In this document: one piece after another, positions 1-9,639 of the stretch
Position numbering within the stretch: position 1 is the first letter of the stretch
How the letters are laid out: each line of letters begins with the position of its first letter
Source: Gardnerella vaginalis
GTDB lineage: Bacteria; Actinomycetota; Actinomycetes; Actinomycetales; Bifidobacteriaceae
Assembly: GCF_040427915.1 (NCBI RefSeq)
Contig: NZ_JBETXJ010000002.1
Span: 310,001-374,000 of the forward strand
DNA: 64,000 nt
Direction of reading: 5' to 3'
Notes under the pieces: generated by a model
What the model was told of the DNA's origin: nothing
The model's input: only the letters and a program-made list of their open reading frames with translations
Databases searched by the model: none
Program-made: the position numbers and the translations under genes

Positions 1-447
1 CACTAGGGATAACATTCCGTAAACGGCTTCGCGACTAATGTTTTGCAATCCGCCTTGACCAGCTAAGAATGTTTGAGCAGTGTACAAAGGAGAAGTTCCA
101 ATATCTCCATAAACAACGCCCAATGCCACTATCGACATACCTAAAGTAAATTTATCTGAGCTGGTTTGGATCTTCGCCCACCATCTGCCAAGTGGACCTC
201 TAACCGCACTATCCGCAAGCTTTTCAGCCTCTTTAACTTCTTTAGCCTGCTGATACGCCAACGCCTCTCGTTCTTCGCGAGTGGTGGTTTTCTGAGAAAC
301 TTTTGGCGCTTTTGTAAAAGAAGCGGCTTTTAGAATCGCCTCTTTAGGGTTCGTTACTCCCTTAGCAGCCTTCTCAGACTCCTTCGCCCCGTTGCGAAGA
401 TCCTTAGCGTCATCGTTAGATAGCGCTGAAACGCGTGACTTAGTCAT
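1..447 (-). CDS. kup: KUP-family potassium uptake transporter, N-terminal part (cut by window edge)
   Basis: Only the first 149 codons lie in the window; the rest continues beyond position 1. The visible part is a hydrophilic leader of about 100 residues rich in Lys, Glu and Ala, followed by the first membrane segment with the family signature GVVYGDIGTSPLYT at residues 110-123. KUP/HAK/KT proteins are cytoplasmic-membrane proton-coupled potassium importers. The long charged leader is longer than in the E. coli protein, but extended leaders are not rare in actinobacteria. A GGAGG lies about 11 bases before the ATG at 447. The 200 bp between this gene and tatD is AT-rich and shows nothing definite beyond a likely promoter region. 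Family assignment is firm from the signature; specificity is inferred from the family. Confidence 0.85.
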   Translation of the reverse strand, partial: MTKSRVSALSNDDAKDLRNGAKESEKAAKGVTNPKEAILKAASFTKAPKVSQKTTTREEREALAYQQAKEVKEAEKLADSAVRGPLGRWWAKIQTSSDKFTLGMSIVALGVVYGDIGTSPLYTAQTFLAGQGGLQNISREAVYGMLSLV

Positions 448-647
448 GCTTGATTTTTCCTCCAAAAAGTAAGACCTCTTCTTTGCAATAATCTGCCATA
501 ATAAGAAGTCGCATATGGTCTTACTGCTTACAGTTTTATTTATTTGTACCTAAATATTGTATACAATAACAGATATATAAAGCAAAGTCAGCATAGAATC
601 CTTGAAAAATAGGGATTAATCAAAGCAAGAATATAAGGCTAGATCGT

Positions 648-1628
648 CTAAAAACCGTAGATTTCTTTCGTTGTTTTTAAAGTTGACTTTGCCACTTCTA
701 GCAAAGAGCAATCAAGAGCATTAGCTAGCGACTCAAGAGTGTAAGGAACCATATAAGGAGCGTTCGGGCGACCTCGATACGGCATTGGCGTAAGGTATGG
801 TGCATCCGTTTCAACAGTAATGTGATCTTTGCCGATAATTCGCGCAGATTCTTGTAAATCTTCGTTACCCTTATAGCTAATCGTTCCAGAAAAACTCGCG
901 TACCAGCCATTTTCTTTTAACACTTGAGCTAAGTCTTTTCCGCCAGAATAGCTGTGAAACACCGTGCGCTCTGGCGCTCCGTCTTTTAGCAAAATTTCTA
1001 CAACATCACTATGAGCATCTCTATCGTGAATTTGAAGCGGCAAATTAAGCTCTTTTGCAAGTGCTATATGCGCGCGGAATGAGTCGCGCTGGTAAATTCT
1101 TGCAGATTCGCCCGTGCGGAAATAGTCTAAACCAGTTTCGCCAATCGCAACTACTTCTTTTGTGTTATCTACAACTAGCGAGCGCAAGTGTTGCATCGCC
1201 TCATCAAATGAAATATCGTGATACGGCTTATAAACTACTGGTAAACCATCTGGTCCTTCTGCTCCCCTATGGCCATGTAGAGGCGCTTCGTTTGGGTGAA
1301 TCGCTATTGCAGCACGCACGCAATCAGGGTGAGCAGCTGCAAAATCTATTGTCGGCTGCCAATCTGGGTATTCGCATCCAACTTCGATCATTTGCGAAAC
1401 CCCTGATGCTTTTGCACTATTTACTAAGTCATCTGCAGTTGGTTCAGCAATTGGTTCTCGCCCTTTTTGCGCTAATTCTTGATTAAGATTTTGCACAAAG
1501 TCCACTACGCTTAACATGTGCGTGTGGTCGTCTGCGATTGTTATGCCTTCTTTAAGCAAATTTTCCCATATTGTAGATTGTTCTGTTAAAGAAGGTGCCC
1601 AATTATGTTCGCGATGATGCTTACTCAT
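648..1628 (-). CDS. tatD: TatD-family metal-dependent deoxyribonuclease
   Basis: A 326-residue member of the TatD/YcfH amidohydrolase-fold family, cytoplasmic metal-dependent DNases implicated in DNA repair and turnover. Visible ligands are the HxH pair in DDHTHM (residues 35 and 37), the GETGLDY glutamate, the histidines in QIHDRDAH and FHSYSGG, and the late aspartate in VETDAPY, in the family order. The N-terminus carries about 25 residues before the usual start of the barrel, and no good ribosome-binding site precedes the ATG at 1628, so the true start could be slightly downstream. It lies 65 bp after the exporter gene on the same strand and may be read with it. Substrate details are not visible. 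Confidence 0.88.
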   Translation of the reverse strand: MSKHHREHNWAPSLTEQSTIWENLLKEGITIADDHTHMLSVVDFVQNLNQELAQKGREPIAEPTADDLVNSAKASGVSQMIEVGCEYPDWQPTIDFAAAHPDCVRAAIAIHPNEAPLHGHRGAEGPDGLPVVYKPYHDISFDEAMQHLRSLVVDNTKEVVAIGETGLDYFRTGESARIYQRDSFRAHIALAKELNLPLQIHDRDAHSDVVEILLKDGAPERTVFHSYSGGKDLAQVLKENGWYASFSGTISYKGNEDLQESARIIGKDHITVETDAPYLTPMPYRGRPNAPYMVPYTLESLANALDCSLLEVAKSTLKTTKEIYGF

Positions 1629-1693
1629 GATTTACAAGTGTAGTCACATATTTAACGTGGCTTAAAACGTGACTTAAAACGCAACTTTTGTAA

Positions 1694-3490
1694 TTACGCA
1701 ATCGCCGCACTAATCGCAGCGTATTGCGATTCCACAAGCCTGTAATACGCACCTTTTTGCGCCATAAGTTGCTCATGACTTCCGCGCTCCACGATTTGCC
1801 CATGGTCAATCACGCAAATCAAATCCGCATTCTCGATTGTAGAAAGTCTATGTGCAATTACAAAAGAAGTGCGATTTTTAAGCAATTGAGCCAATCCTGC
1901 TTGCAACGCCTCTTCTGTACGCGTATCAATATTGCTTGTTGCTTCGTCTAGGATTAGAATTCGCGGATTCGCAAGTAATACTCGAGCAAACGATATAAGC
2001 TGCCTTTGTCCTGCAGAAAGAGTGGCTCCTCGCTCCTCAATCTCCGTATTGTAGCCATTAGGCAATTCTTCAATAAACTCGTGCGCGTGAACTACGCGAG
2101 CCGCCTCCTCAATCTCCTCGTCCGTTGCATCAAGCTTGCCGTAGCGAATGTTTTCTTTAACAGTTCCGCTAAATATAAAACTGTCTTGAAGCATAACGCC
2201 CATTTGTTTGCGCAAAGATGCTAACGTTATTGAGCGCACATCGTAGCCGTCAATGGTGATTGAACCTTCGGAAACGTCGTAGAATCTAGAAAGCAAACTT
2301 ACAAGCGTTGTTTTACCTGCTCCAGTAGGGCCTACAAGCGCAACTGTTGTTCCAGGCTCAATGTGCAAGTCAACTAAATTCAAAATCGGCTTTCCGTTTT
2401 CTTCGTAGCGGAACACAACGTCATTTACGTCAACCTTGCCTTTAATTTGCGGCAATTCTTTTGCATCTGGCTTATCTACAATATTTGGCTTAATGCTTAG
2501 AGTCTCAAAAATACGCTCCAAATACACTGAGCATGTTACGAGTTGCGTGTAGAAGTTACCAATATTTACAACTGGCTCCCAAAAAGTGCTCGAATACCAC
2601 ACAAATGCTATAAGCGTACCCGTGCTTATGTTCATACCGCTCGCGTTTGTTATGCCAACGTAGTAGAGCAGCGAAATTGCTGCGCTTTCAATAATCGAAG
2701 CTCCAGGCCAAAGAAGCATTTGCACTCTAACGTTTCGCATCCACGCTTTTCTGACTCCCGACTGCTGATCTTGGAATGTAGCGTATTGTTCTGATTCACG
2801 CGCAAAAGTTTGAGTGGTTTTTACGCCTGCGATTGATTCGTGCAAATATGCGTTAAGATTGCTTTGCTTATTCGACAGTTTTTTAGACGCTTTTCGTTGC
2901 AAAATCTGCAAAGTGCGAGTCCAGATTATAAAGACTGGGAATAATACAAGACTCCACAACGCCATTCGCCAATCTATATAAAACATTGCGATTAGCGTAA
3001 TGATTAGCACAAAAACATCGGAAAATACGTTAATTAAACCAGACGAAAGCGTGTCGGAAAGCGTATTAATGTAGTTTACTATGCGAATCAAAATCTTGCC
3101 GTGTGGGCGCGAATCGAAGTAGTCAAACGACAACGATTGCACGTGCGTAAAAATATCGCGCCGCATATCTTTAATTATCATTTGACCAAGTCGCGTAATA
3201 GCAAGCGTTCTGTATGCCAAACCAAGCTCATATAACACAATAAGCACGCCAAACAATGCAATAAGTGCATACAAATACGAAACGTTTTTATTAGGCAAAA
3301 CTACGTCTATAAGTGTTTTTGTAATCATTGGCGTTATTGTCATAATGCAACTTCCGCTAATAACAACTAAAACTATTTTGACTAATTGCCAAGCGTATGG
3401 CTTTATGTATTTGCGAACGCGCATCAACTCGTGTAAATTTACGTGCTCTTCTTGGCTTTCGTCTTCTCGATAAGTGTTGCGTTTCGCCAT
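1694..3490 (-). CDS. ABC exporter half-transporter (heterodimer partner 2)
   Basis: A fused membrane-plus-ATPase half-transporter of about 598 residues. The first 310 residues carry the six-helix exporter domain; the C-terminal ATPase has Walker A VGPTGAGKTTL, signature LSAGQRQ and Walker B ILILDEATSNID. The annotated start is the ATG at 3490, preceded by AAAGGTG and beginning one base after the upstream gene's stop; a longer reading from a GTG at 3499 would place the start codon inside the ribosome-binding site. Tight coupling to a second, different half-transporter is typical of LmrCD/EfrAB-type heterodimeric exporters. The signature reads LSAGQ rather than LSGGQ, a common departure in one partner. 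Substrate (drug, lipid or peptide) cannot be read from the sequence. Confidence 0.9.
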   Translation of the reverse strand: MAKRNTYREDESQEEHVNLHELMRVRKYIKPYAWQLVKIVLVVISGSCIMTITPMITKTLIDVVLPNKNVSYLYALIALFGVLIVLYELGLAYRTLAITRLGQMIIKDMRRDIFTHVQSLSFDYFDSRPHGKILIRIVNYINTLSDTLSSGLINVFSDVFVLIITLIAMFYIDWRMALWSLVLFPVFIIWTRTLQILQRKASKKLSNKQSNLNAYLHESIAGVKTTQTFARESEQYATFQDQQSGVRKAWMRNVRVQMLLWPGASIIESAAISLLYYVGITNASGMNISTGTLIAFVWYSSTFWEPVVNIGNFYTQLVTCSVYLERIFETLSIKPNIVDKPDAKELPQIKGKVDVNDVVFRYEENGKPILNLVDLHIEPGTTVALVGPTGAGKTTLVSLLSRFYDVSEGSITIDGYDVRSITLASLRKQMGVMLQDSFIFSGTVKENIRYGKLDATDEEIEEAARVVHAHEFIEELPNGYNTEIEERGATLSAGQRQLISFARVLLANPRILILDEATSNIDTRTEEALQAGLAQLLKNRTSFVIAHRLSTIENADLICVIDHGQIVERGSHEQLMAQKGAYYRLVESQYAAISAAIA

Positions 3491-3491
3491 T

Positions 3492-5318
3492 CTATTCACC
3501 TTTAGCCTTGTCTAAATCTTCAAATCCCAAAGCTTTGCCCATTTGCATGCCAAGCTGCTTTTTGTAGATTTCCCAATATCTTCCATGCGATGCCACAAGA
3601 TGCTCATGCGTTCCGCGTTCTACGATTTTCCCGTGATCTAGCACAATAATCATGTCTGCGTCTTTAACAGACGAGATTCTGTGCGCAATTGTGATTACCG
3701 TGCGAGAACCATCTAACTTTTTTAGCTCTTTTTGAATATGCTCCTCAGTTTCCATGTCTACTGCAGAAGTTGTATCGTCCATAATCAAGATTGCAGGATT
3801 ATTAGCTAACGCGCGAGCAAGACTTAAACGCTGCTTTTGACCGCCCGAAAGACCAACTCCTCGCTCGCCTACTACAGTTTCGTAGCCTTCTGGCATATTC
3901 ATAATAAAATCGTCTGCATCTGCGATTCTTGCCATGCGCCTAATCGTATTATCTAATTCTTTGCAATTTTCCTCGCTTTGAGGCAATCCAAAGCTAATAT
4001 TTCCTGCAATCGTATCGGAAAACAGGAATGTTTCTTGCGCGACTATGCTAACTTGATTCCTAACAGTTTCTAGAGGCAATTCGCGTAAGTCTTTTCCATC
4101 AATCAAAACGCGACCACGCGTAGGATCATAGAATCTTGCTATAAGACTTACAAGCGTTGACTTTCCAGATCCTGTCTCTCCTAAGATTCCAAGCTTTGTA
4201 CCTGCTGGTATGTCTAAATCGATATCGCTTAAAATTGGTGAATCAAGATCGTCTGGGAACGCAAAATCAACGTGTTCAAAAGTTACGCGGCCCTTAACTT
4301 TAACGTTTTTCTTGGCAGCGCTTGGCAAATCAATATGCGATTCTTGCGTAAGAAGCTTGCGAATATTCACGCATCCTGCATTGAACCGCTGCCAATCGTT
4401 AATAAGCCACCCCACCATTCTTACTGGCATGTGGAGCATCCAAAGGAAGCTGTTAAACGTTACAAACGCGCCTAAAGTCATGCTTCCATTAAGCACAAGC
4501 CATCCGCCAAATCCTACTGTTACAAGCTCCAACGCAAAGCCCATGCCGTCAAGCCATGGCATGTATTTTTGCGTGTTTTTTGCAAGCGTAATATTGCGAT
4601 TAAAGTAGTCTTCGTTGCATTTATCGAATTTCTGAGTTTCAAAAGGTTCGCGCACAAAAGCTTTTACAACGCGATTGCCTTCAATGTTTTCTTCCACCAT
4701 CGAATTCATGCGTGCAAACGATTCGCGAATCGCAAGGAACTTTGGCCTAGCATTCTTGCCCATAAGTCTTGCTAACAAGAACAAAAATGGTGTAATTGCC
4801 ATAAGTGCTAGAGCTAGCTGCCATTGTATTGAAAACATTATAATTAGCGCAAACACAAACATCACTACGCAATCCAGCGCCATATAAGATACCCAGCTTA
4901 AAATGTGGCGAATCGCATCCGTATCCGAAGTCATGCGGCTCATAATGTCGCCTGTGCGCGTGTGATTAAAGTACGTAAAGTCAAGTGAATGTAGCTTCTC
5001 ATACTCGTCGCTTACAAGGCGATACACGGCGTTTTGGCCGAATCTTTCCATTTGAAGCTGGTAGATATACCTTGAGCCAACGCGAATAATCATCATTGCA
5101 ACCATTAGCACGCATACGTTAAGAAGCAAGTCATGCTGTTTTCCAATAATGATTTTGTCTACAATAAAGCCAGAAAGCAGAGGCATTGTCATTGCCATTG
5201 TGTCGTTGATAGTAAAAAGAACTAGCGATACGCCTACTCGCCACATATCTGGCTTACAATATTGCAAAACCCAGCGCACATTGCTCGCGTCTTTGCGTTT
5301 ATTTGGATTTACATACAT
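3492..5318 (-). CDS. ABC exporter half-transporter (heterodimer partner 1)
   Basis: A 608-residue exporter half with an N-terminal six-helix domain and a C-terminal ATPase: Walker A LGETGSGKST, signature VGLSGGQKQRLS, and Walker B ILIMDDTTSAVD. In Walker B the residue after the conserved Asp is Asp instead of the catalytic Glu (DD rather than DE), while the partner has DE. Asymmetric heterodimeric exporters of the TM287/288 and LmrCD type have exactly one such degenerate site, so the pair very probably works as one heterodimer. It is the first gene of the pair; AAGGGAG lies about 10 bases upstream of the ATG at 5318. Substrate unknown. Confidence 0.9.
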   Translation of the reverse strand: MYVNPNKRKDASNVRWVLQYCKPDMWRVGVSLVLFTINDTMAMTMPLLSGFIVDKIIIGKQHDLLLNVCVLMVAMMIIRVGSRYIYQLQMERFGQNAVYRLVSDEYEKLHSLDFTYFNHTRTGDIMSRMTSDTDAIRHILSWVSYMALDCVVMFVFALIIMFSIQWQLALALMAITPFLFLLARLMGKNARPKFLAIRESFARMNSMVEENIEGNRVVKAFVREPFETQKFDKCNEDYFNRNITLAKNTQKYMPWLDGMGFALELVTVGFGGWLVLNGSMTLGAFVTFNSFLWMLHMPVRMVGWLINDWQRFNAGCVNIRKLLTQESHIDLPSAAKKNVKVKGRVTFEHVDFAFPDDLDSPILSDIDLDIPAGTKLGILGETGSGKSTLVSLIARFYDPTRGRVLIDGKDLRELPLETVRNQVSIVAQETFLFSDTIAGNISFGLPQSEENCKELDNTIRRMARIADADDFIMNMPEGYETVVGERGVGLSGGQKQRLSLARALANNPAILIMDDTTSAVDMETEEHIQKELKKLDGSRTVITIAHRISSVKDADMIIVLDHGKIVERGTHEHLVASHGRYWEIYKKQLGMQMGKALGFEDLDKAKGE

Positions 5319-5453
5319 GCGCTAGATTCTCCCTTATTTTTGACTTTGTTTTTTGAGACTTAATCTTAAATTTATAGTTTAATCGACAGCTCTTGTTTGG
5401 TGTTGAGCGAGTTTCGTAGCGAGCGCTTATTCCTCACGGCATAGCCGTTCGGC

Positions 5454-5594
5454 TGATTTGGCATGTGAAGCACACCGTGCTTCACAATTGAGCCAAATCA
5501 CGCTTTGAAGGAGCTTGAAATCCTGTTGATTTCAAGCTCCTTCAAATCGCACGAAAGCATGTGGCGTGCAGCCAAAAGACCACACGCCACATGC
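5454..5594. repeat. Cluster of three strong palindromes downstream of the peptide-binding lipoprotein gene
   Basis: Three separate inverted repeats follow one another in the 332-bp gap. At 5454-5500 an outer arm pair TGATTTGGC/GCCAAATCA encloses a perfect inner pair GTGAAGCAC/GTGCTTCAC. At 5504-5546 there is a perfect 19-bp stem with a 5-base loop. At 5557-5594 a perfect 12-bp stem encloses a 14-base loop. The last two lie downstream of the lipoprotein gene (minus strand) and may terminate or stabilise its mRNA, although no long T run follows. The remainder of the gap (5319-5453) holds a decayed copy of a dispersed repeat and the exporter promoter region. Confidence 0.75.
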
Positions 5595-5649
5595 TATAAG
5601 TTAAGCAATCAGCTTAGTAAACTTGCGCGAGTTATCGCTACAAATTTAC

Positions 5650-7398
5650 TCACTTCTGCCAACCAATGTTTTCAACAAAAACGTTAGCATATCCAGCAGG
5701 ACCGCCGTTAGCGAAGCCCTTCTTGTATGCCTGATAGGTTGGAGGAGCAGAAACTGGGAGTGTACCATACTCGGCGAAAGCCATGGACTCACCCTTGTTG
5801 GCCAATGCAGTCTGTTCCTTGTAATCGTAGGTCTTGCCAATCTTGGCTAGAACGGCATCAATCTTCTTGCTGCCAGTGCCAGTAAAGTTGGAATCGCTCT
5901 TAGAACCGTATACCTGGGAAGCGGATGCCAAGAAGCTCAATGGAGATTGGGAAACCCAAGCCATTGGAAGCACCTGGAAGTCGAAGGAGCTTACAGTCTT
6001 AGAGAACTTAGATGCAGGCTTGTTTACAGTCTTGCACTTCATTCCAGCCTTCTTCATCATTGCCTGGAATGCGTTAGCAAGAGCTGCCTGAGTGGAGTCA
6101 TCGCCGAAGAAGGTAAATGTAAACTGAACGGTCTTACCATTCTTAGCGTAGTAGCCGTCTTTGCCCATCTTGTAGCCAGCGGCCTCAAGAGTCTTCTTAG
6201 CGTTTTCTACGTTGAACTTACCATCAGCTGGGAGGTTGTTCTTGTAGCCAGCCTGGAACATGGAGAGAAGCTCCGAACCTGGCTGCTCGCTCTTCCAGCT
6301 CATTCCCTGGAACTGAATCTTGTTGTATGTAGCAACGTCGAATGCCTGAACAACAGCCTTACGAACTGCCTTATCCTTGAATGCGCCGGCCTTTGCGTTT
6401 AAGTTAATAACACGAATCTTGGTGCTGTAGCCGTAACGGAGCTGAGCGCCCTTAACGCTACGAGCAGCCTTGATCTTATCCTTGGTGGAGATGGAATCCA
6501 CGGAATCGATTTCGCCGTTCTGGAAGGCGTTCATTGCAGCGGTATCTTCCATACGCTTTACAACAACCTTGTCAAGCTTTGCCTTCTTGCCCCACCACTT
6601 TGGATTGCGCACGAAAACAACCTGATCTTCGGTTGCGGACTGAATCTCGAATGGACCTGCGCCCCACTCGTTGTGAGGATTATTTACCCAACCCTGGTTG
6701 AACACAGTCGGATCGGTTGCCTTTGGATGAACCAATGGAGCGAAAAGCAATTCCCAAGTTGCGCATGGCTTATTGTACTTAACGATTACTTGCTTAGGAT
6801 TTGCGCCCTGCTCAACGGACTCAATGCAATCATAGCCCTCGTGAGATGGTACAGAGTAGGCTTCGTTCTTGCCATTCATAACTTCCCAAGTAGCCTTGAA
6901 AGCAGTGTAATCGATGTCTGTACCATCGTTCCACTTAGCCTTTGGGTTCAAATCGTACTGAACTACGAGTGGCTTGTCGCTAACCTTCTTAACAGAAGTA
7001 ATGTAATCAGGGTTGTACTTAACCTTCTCGCCCTTAACAGTGTCGTAATAAGGAAGCGATGGCTGGTAGAAGCCCCACAAAGTGCTCATATAAGCGGTAT
7101 TACCGTCGTTAGAAGCGTAGTTCCAGTTTGGACCCATGTCGGAAAGCGAGAACGTGTAAGTACCGCCATCCTTAACATTGTCACGAGGCTGTGGATTGTC
7201 ATAGCGCTTGTCAACCTTAGGCATTGGAAGAGCGCCAGTGTAGGAAGTATCCACACCTGCGGCTGGCTCTTCGGTCATACCGCCCTTGGCCTTATCTGCT
7301 GTAGTAGCAGTTGTGCCACCGCAAGCGCCGAGTAGCATTGCAACAGAAAGTGCAGCTGCGGCGAATACAGTTAATTTGCCTGCATTAGTTTTTTTCAT
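5650..7398 (-). CDS. Peptide ABC transporter substrate-binding lipoprotein (SBP family 5)
   Basis: A secreted lipoprotein of about 582 residues of the OppA/DppA (SBP_bac_5) family that captures peptides for the permease complex encoded next to it. A signal peptide with lipobox LLGACGG places the acylated Cys near residue 26. The mature part carries the family pattern of a PLVVQYDLNPKAKWNDGTDI-type segment, the first being a short excerpt of the pre-hinge region. The ATG at 7398 is preferred over one at 7410 because AGAGGA lies just upstream of it. It has its own intergenic region of 325 bp and follows a terminator, so it is probably a separate, highly expressed transcript downstream of the permease/ATPase operon. 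Peptide specificity is not readable. Confidence 0.9.
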   Translation of the reverse strand: MKKTNAGKLTVFAAAALSVAMLLGACGGTTATTADKAKGGMTEEPAAGVDTSYTGALPMPKVDKRYDNPQPRDNVKDGGTYTFSLSDMGPNWNYASNDGNTAYMSTLWGFYQPSLPYYDTVKGEKVKYNPDYITSVKKVSDKPLVVQYDLNPKAKWNDGTDIDYTAFKATWEVMNGKNEAYSVPSHEGYDCIESVEQGANPKQVIVKYNKPCATWELLFAPLVHPKATDPTVFNQGWVNNPHNEWGAGPFEIQSATEDQVVFVRNPKWWGKKAKLDKVVVKRMEDTAAMNAFQNGEIDSVDSISTKDKIKAARSVKGAQLRYGYSTKIRVINLNAKAGAFKDKAVRKAVVQAFDVATYNKIQFQGMSWKSEQPGSELLSMFQAGYKNNLPADGKFNVENAKKTLEAAGYKMGKDGYYAKNGKTVQFTFTFFGDDSTQAALANAFQAMMKKAGMKCKTVNKPASKFSKTVSSFDFQVLPMAWVSQSPLSFLASASQVYGSKSDSNFTGTGSKKIDAVLAKIGKTYDYKEQTALANKGESMAFAEYGTLPVSAPPTYQAYKKGFANGGPAGYANVFVENIGWQK

Positions 7399-7640
7399 GA
7401 TTCCTCTCATTCCCCAGAAATGATGTCCGCTTTCTGGTATGTGTGTAGAGTATATCTAATCTTTTGACATTTTGTGTTACGACTTTTTTAACAAATACTG
7501 AATTTAAGCTTTTGTTACTTAAGATTTAATCCATAAAAAAGAAAATTAAATACATAAAACAGTCAAACAGAAAATTTTTTAGTTTATTTTAATTAAAAAA
7601 CAAAATATATTACTTTTTTTAGAATTTATGTGCCTGTAAC

Positions 7641-7675
7641 AAAAAATCGCGTGTGTCTTGCATAACACACGCGAT
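7641..7675 (-). terminator. Rho-independent terminator after the peptide-transport ATPase gene
   Basis: A perfect 10-bp stem, ATCGCGTGTG (7646-7655) with CACACGCGAT (7666-7675), followed in the minus direction by a run of six T. It closes the dppBCDF-like operon before the separate lipoprotein gene. The AT-rich 240 bp between it and 7398 holds the lipoprotein promoter region and no other visible gene. Confidence 0.85.
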
Positions 7676-7723
7676 CAAAATTGCCCTAAACAAAAGTTTA
7701 GGCGTATTCACAAAAGATTAGAA

Positions 7724-9619
7724 TCAGACGCTTGCAACGTCATCAAACGAATCTTCTTCATTGAGAATAATACGCTTACGATTCTTCTCAATCGCAGGAT
7801 CTGGAATTGGCACAGCACTAATCAAAGCCTTAGTGTACGGATGCTTAGGATTATCAAATACCTCATCCGTTTCGCCAGATTCAACAATGCGTCCGTGGTA
7901 CATAACAGCAATTCTGCTAGAAATATGACGAACAACAGCCATGTTGTGAGCCACAAACAAGTAAGCAACACCCAACTTGTCTTGCAAATCTTCAAGCAAG
8001 TTGATAATGCCAGCCTGAATAGAAACATCCAAGGCAGAAACAGGCTCATCAAGAAGAAGCAGCTTAGGGTTTACAGCCAAAGCGCGAGCAATAGCAATAC
8101 GCTGACGCTGGCCACCAGAGAACTGCGTTGGGAAGCGATCAACCTGATCTGGATTCAACTCAACAAGCTGCATAAGCTCCGCAATACGCTGACGAATCTC
8201 TTCCTTAGACTTCTTTTGAACATGAAGAGGCTCTGCCAAGATATCGTAAACAAGCATACGAGGATCAAGAGAGCTCATAGGATCCTGGAACACGTATTGA
8301 ATCTTAGAACGAAGCTCGCGACGCTGCTCTTTAGTCAACTTATCGTTAAGCTCGGTGCCAAAAACTGTAATAGAGCCAGCTTCTGGCTTCTTTAAACTCA
8401 TGATTTCCATCAAAGTAGTTGACTTACCAGAACCAGATTCGCCAACAAGAGCTACAGTTTCGCCTTCGCGAATCTCAAGGTCAATGCCATCAACAGCGCG
8501 AACTTCGCCAACCCTGCGTCGCAAGAAACCGCCACCTGTAATTGGGAACGTTTTAACCAATCCCTTAACATCCAAAACAACCTTGCGATCCTCGCGAGGA
8601 ATGCCCTCAAACATTGGCTTAATCGTCTTTTCGGTTTCTGCATGAAGCAGCGCGCGAACAGTTTCGCTTTCTGCTTCTAGACCCATCATGTCGCTAGTAT
8701 CGCCACTCTTTTCTTCTGCCATCAACATATCCATTGTTGGCTTAGAAATTGGAGTTAAGCGACGAGTACGCTTTTGATCAACACGAGGAACAGCACCAAG
8801 CAAGCCAATTGTGTATGGCTGAGTTGGATGAGCAAAAATCTCCTCAACGCTATTATGCTCAACCAAATGACCCGCATACATAACAATAACTTCGTCTGCA
8901 ACGCCAGCAATAACACCCAAATCGTGAGTAATGAAGATCATCGCTGCGCCAGTTTCTTTCTGCGCTTTCTTCAAAACATCCAAAACCTGAGCCTGAATAG
9001 TAACATCCAAAGCGGTAGTAGGCTCATCAGCAATAATAATATCTGGGTTATTCGCGATTGCCATAGCAATCATAACGCGCTGACGCATACCGCCAGAAAA
9101 CTCGTGAGGGAAAGACTTTAAACGCTCAGCTGGCTTAGTGATACCAACCAAGTTAAGCAATTCAATAGAGCGCTCACGAATCTGATCTTCGGTCATATCT
9201 GGATTATGAATAACCAAAGCTTCCTTAAGCTGATCTCCAATAGAGAACACTGGAGTTAAAGCAGAAAGAGGATCCTGGAATACCATGGCAATATTCTTGC
9301 CACGAATCTTACTCATCTCTGCATCAGACTTCGTTAACAGCTCTTCGCCCTTATAAACAACAGAACCCTTAACAGATGCGTTCTTATCCAGCAAGCCCAT
9401 AACAGCAAGAGAAGTAACCGACTTACCAGATCCAGATTCACCTACAATACCAATGGTTTTTCCGCGGTACAAATCAAAATTCATATTGCGTACTGCATGA
9501 ACCGTACCAGCTTCCGAAGCAAAGCTAACTTGCAAATTGCGTACAGAAAGAAGTGGCTCATTATTTTGATTTTCCATCGCAGAATCTTCCTTAATTGCGT
9601 CATTCACCATATCAGTCAT
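7724..9619 (-). CDS. Fused two-domain peptide ABC transporter ATPase (DppD-DppF type)
   Basis: A single protein of about 631 residues containing two complete oligopeptide-type ATPase domains. Domain 1 has Walker A GESGSGKSVTS, signature FSGGMRQR and Walker B IIADEPTTALDV; domain 2 has GESGSGKSTT, FSGGQRQR and LLLDEPVSALDV. Each is followed by the family C-terminal region with the HP(T/K)(Q/H)PYT motif. In many bacteria these are two genes (oppD and oppF); fusion is common in actinobacteria. The ATG at 9619 is chosen because GGAGG precedes it by 7 bases; the longer reading begins at a TTG. It is the last gene of the permease-ATPase operon, which ends at the hairpin at 7641-7675. Confidence 0.92.
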   Translation of the reverse strand: MTDMVNDAIKEDSAMENQNNEPLLSVRNLQVSFASEAGTVHAVRNMNFDLYRGKTIGIVGESGSGKSVTSLAVMGLLDKNASVKGSVVYKGEELLTKSDAEMSKIRGKNIAMVFQDPLSALTPVFSIGDQLKEALVIHNPDMTEDQIRERSIELLNLVGITKPAERLKSFPHEFSGGMRQRVMIAMAIANNPDIIIADEPTTALDVTIQAQVLDVLKKAQKETGAAMIFITHDLGVIAGVADEVIVMYAGHLVEHNSVEEIFAHPTQPYTIGLLGAVPRVDQKRTRRLTPISKPTMDMLMAEEKSGDTSDMMGLEAESETVRALLHAETEKTIKPMFEGIPREDRKVVLDVKGLVKTFPITGGGFLRRRVGEVRAVDGIDLEIREGETVALVGESGSGKSTTLMEIMSLKKPEAGSITVFGTELNDKLTKEQRRELRSKIQYVFQDPMSSLDPRMLVYDILAEPLHVQKKSKEEIRQRIAELMQLVELNPDQVDRFPTQFSGGQRQRIAIARALAVNPKLLLLDEPVSALDVSIQAGIINLLEDLQDKLGVAYLFVAHNMAVVRHISSRIAVMYHGRIVESGETDEVFDNPKHPYTKALISAVPIPDPAIEKNRKRIILNEEDSFDDVASV

Positions 9620-9639
9620 GTTCAAACCTCCAACAAGCC

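Noticed and set aside
6673..7335. 220-codon plus-strand frame inside the peptide-binding lipoprotein gene
   Set aside because: The minus-strand frame has a clear lipoprotein signal and family match; the opposite frame has no recognisable domain or ribosome-binding site.
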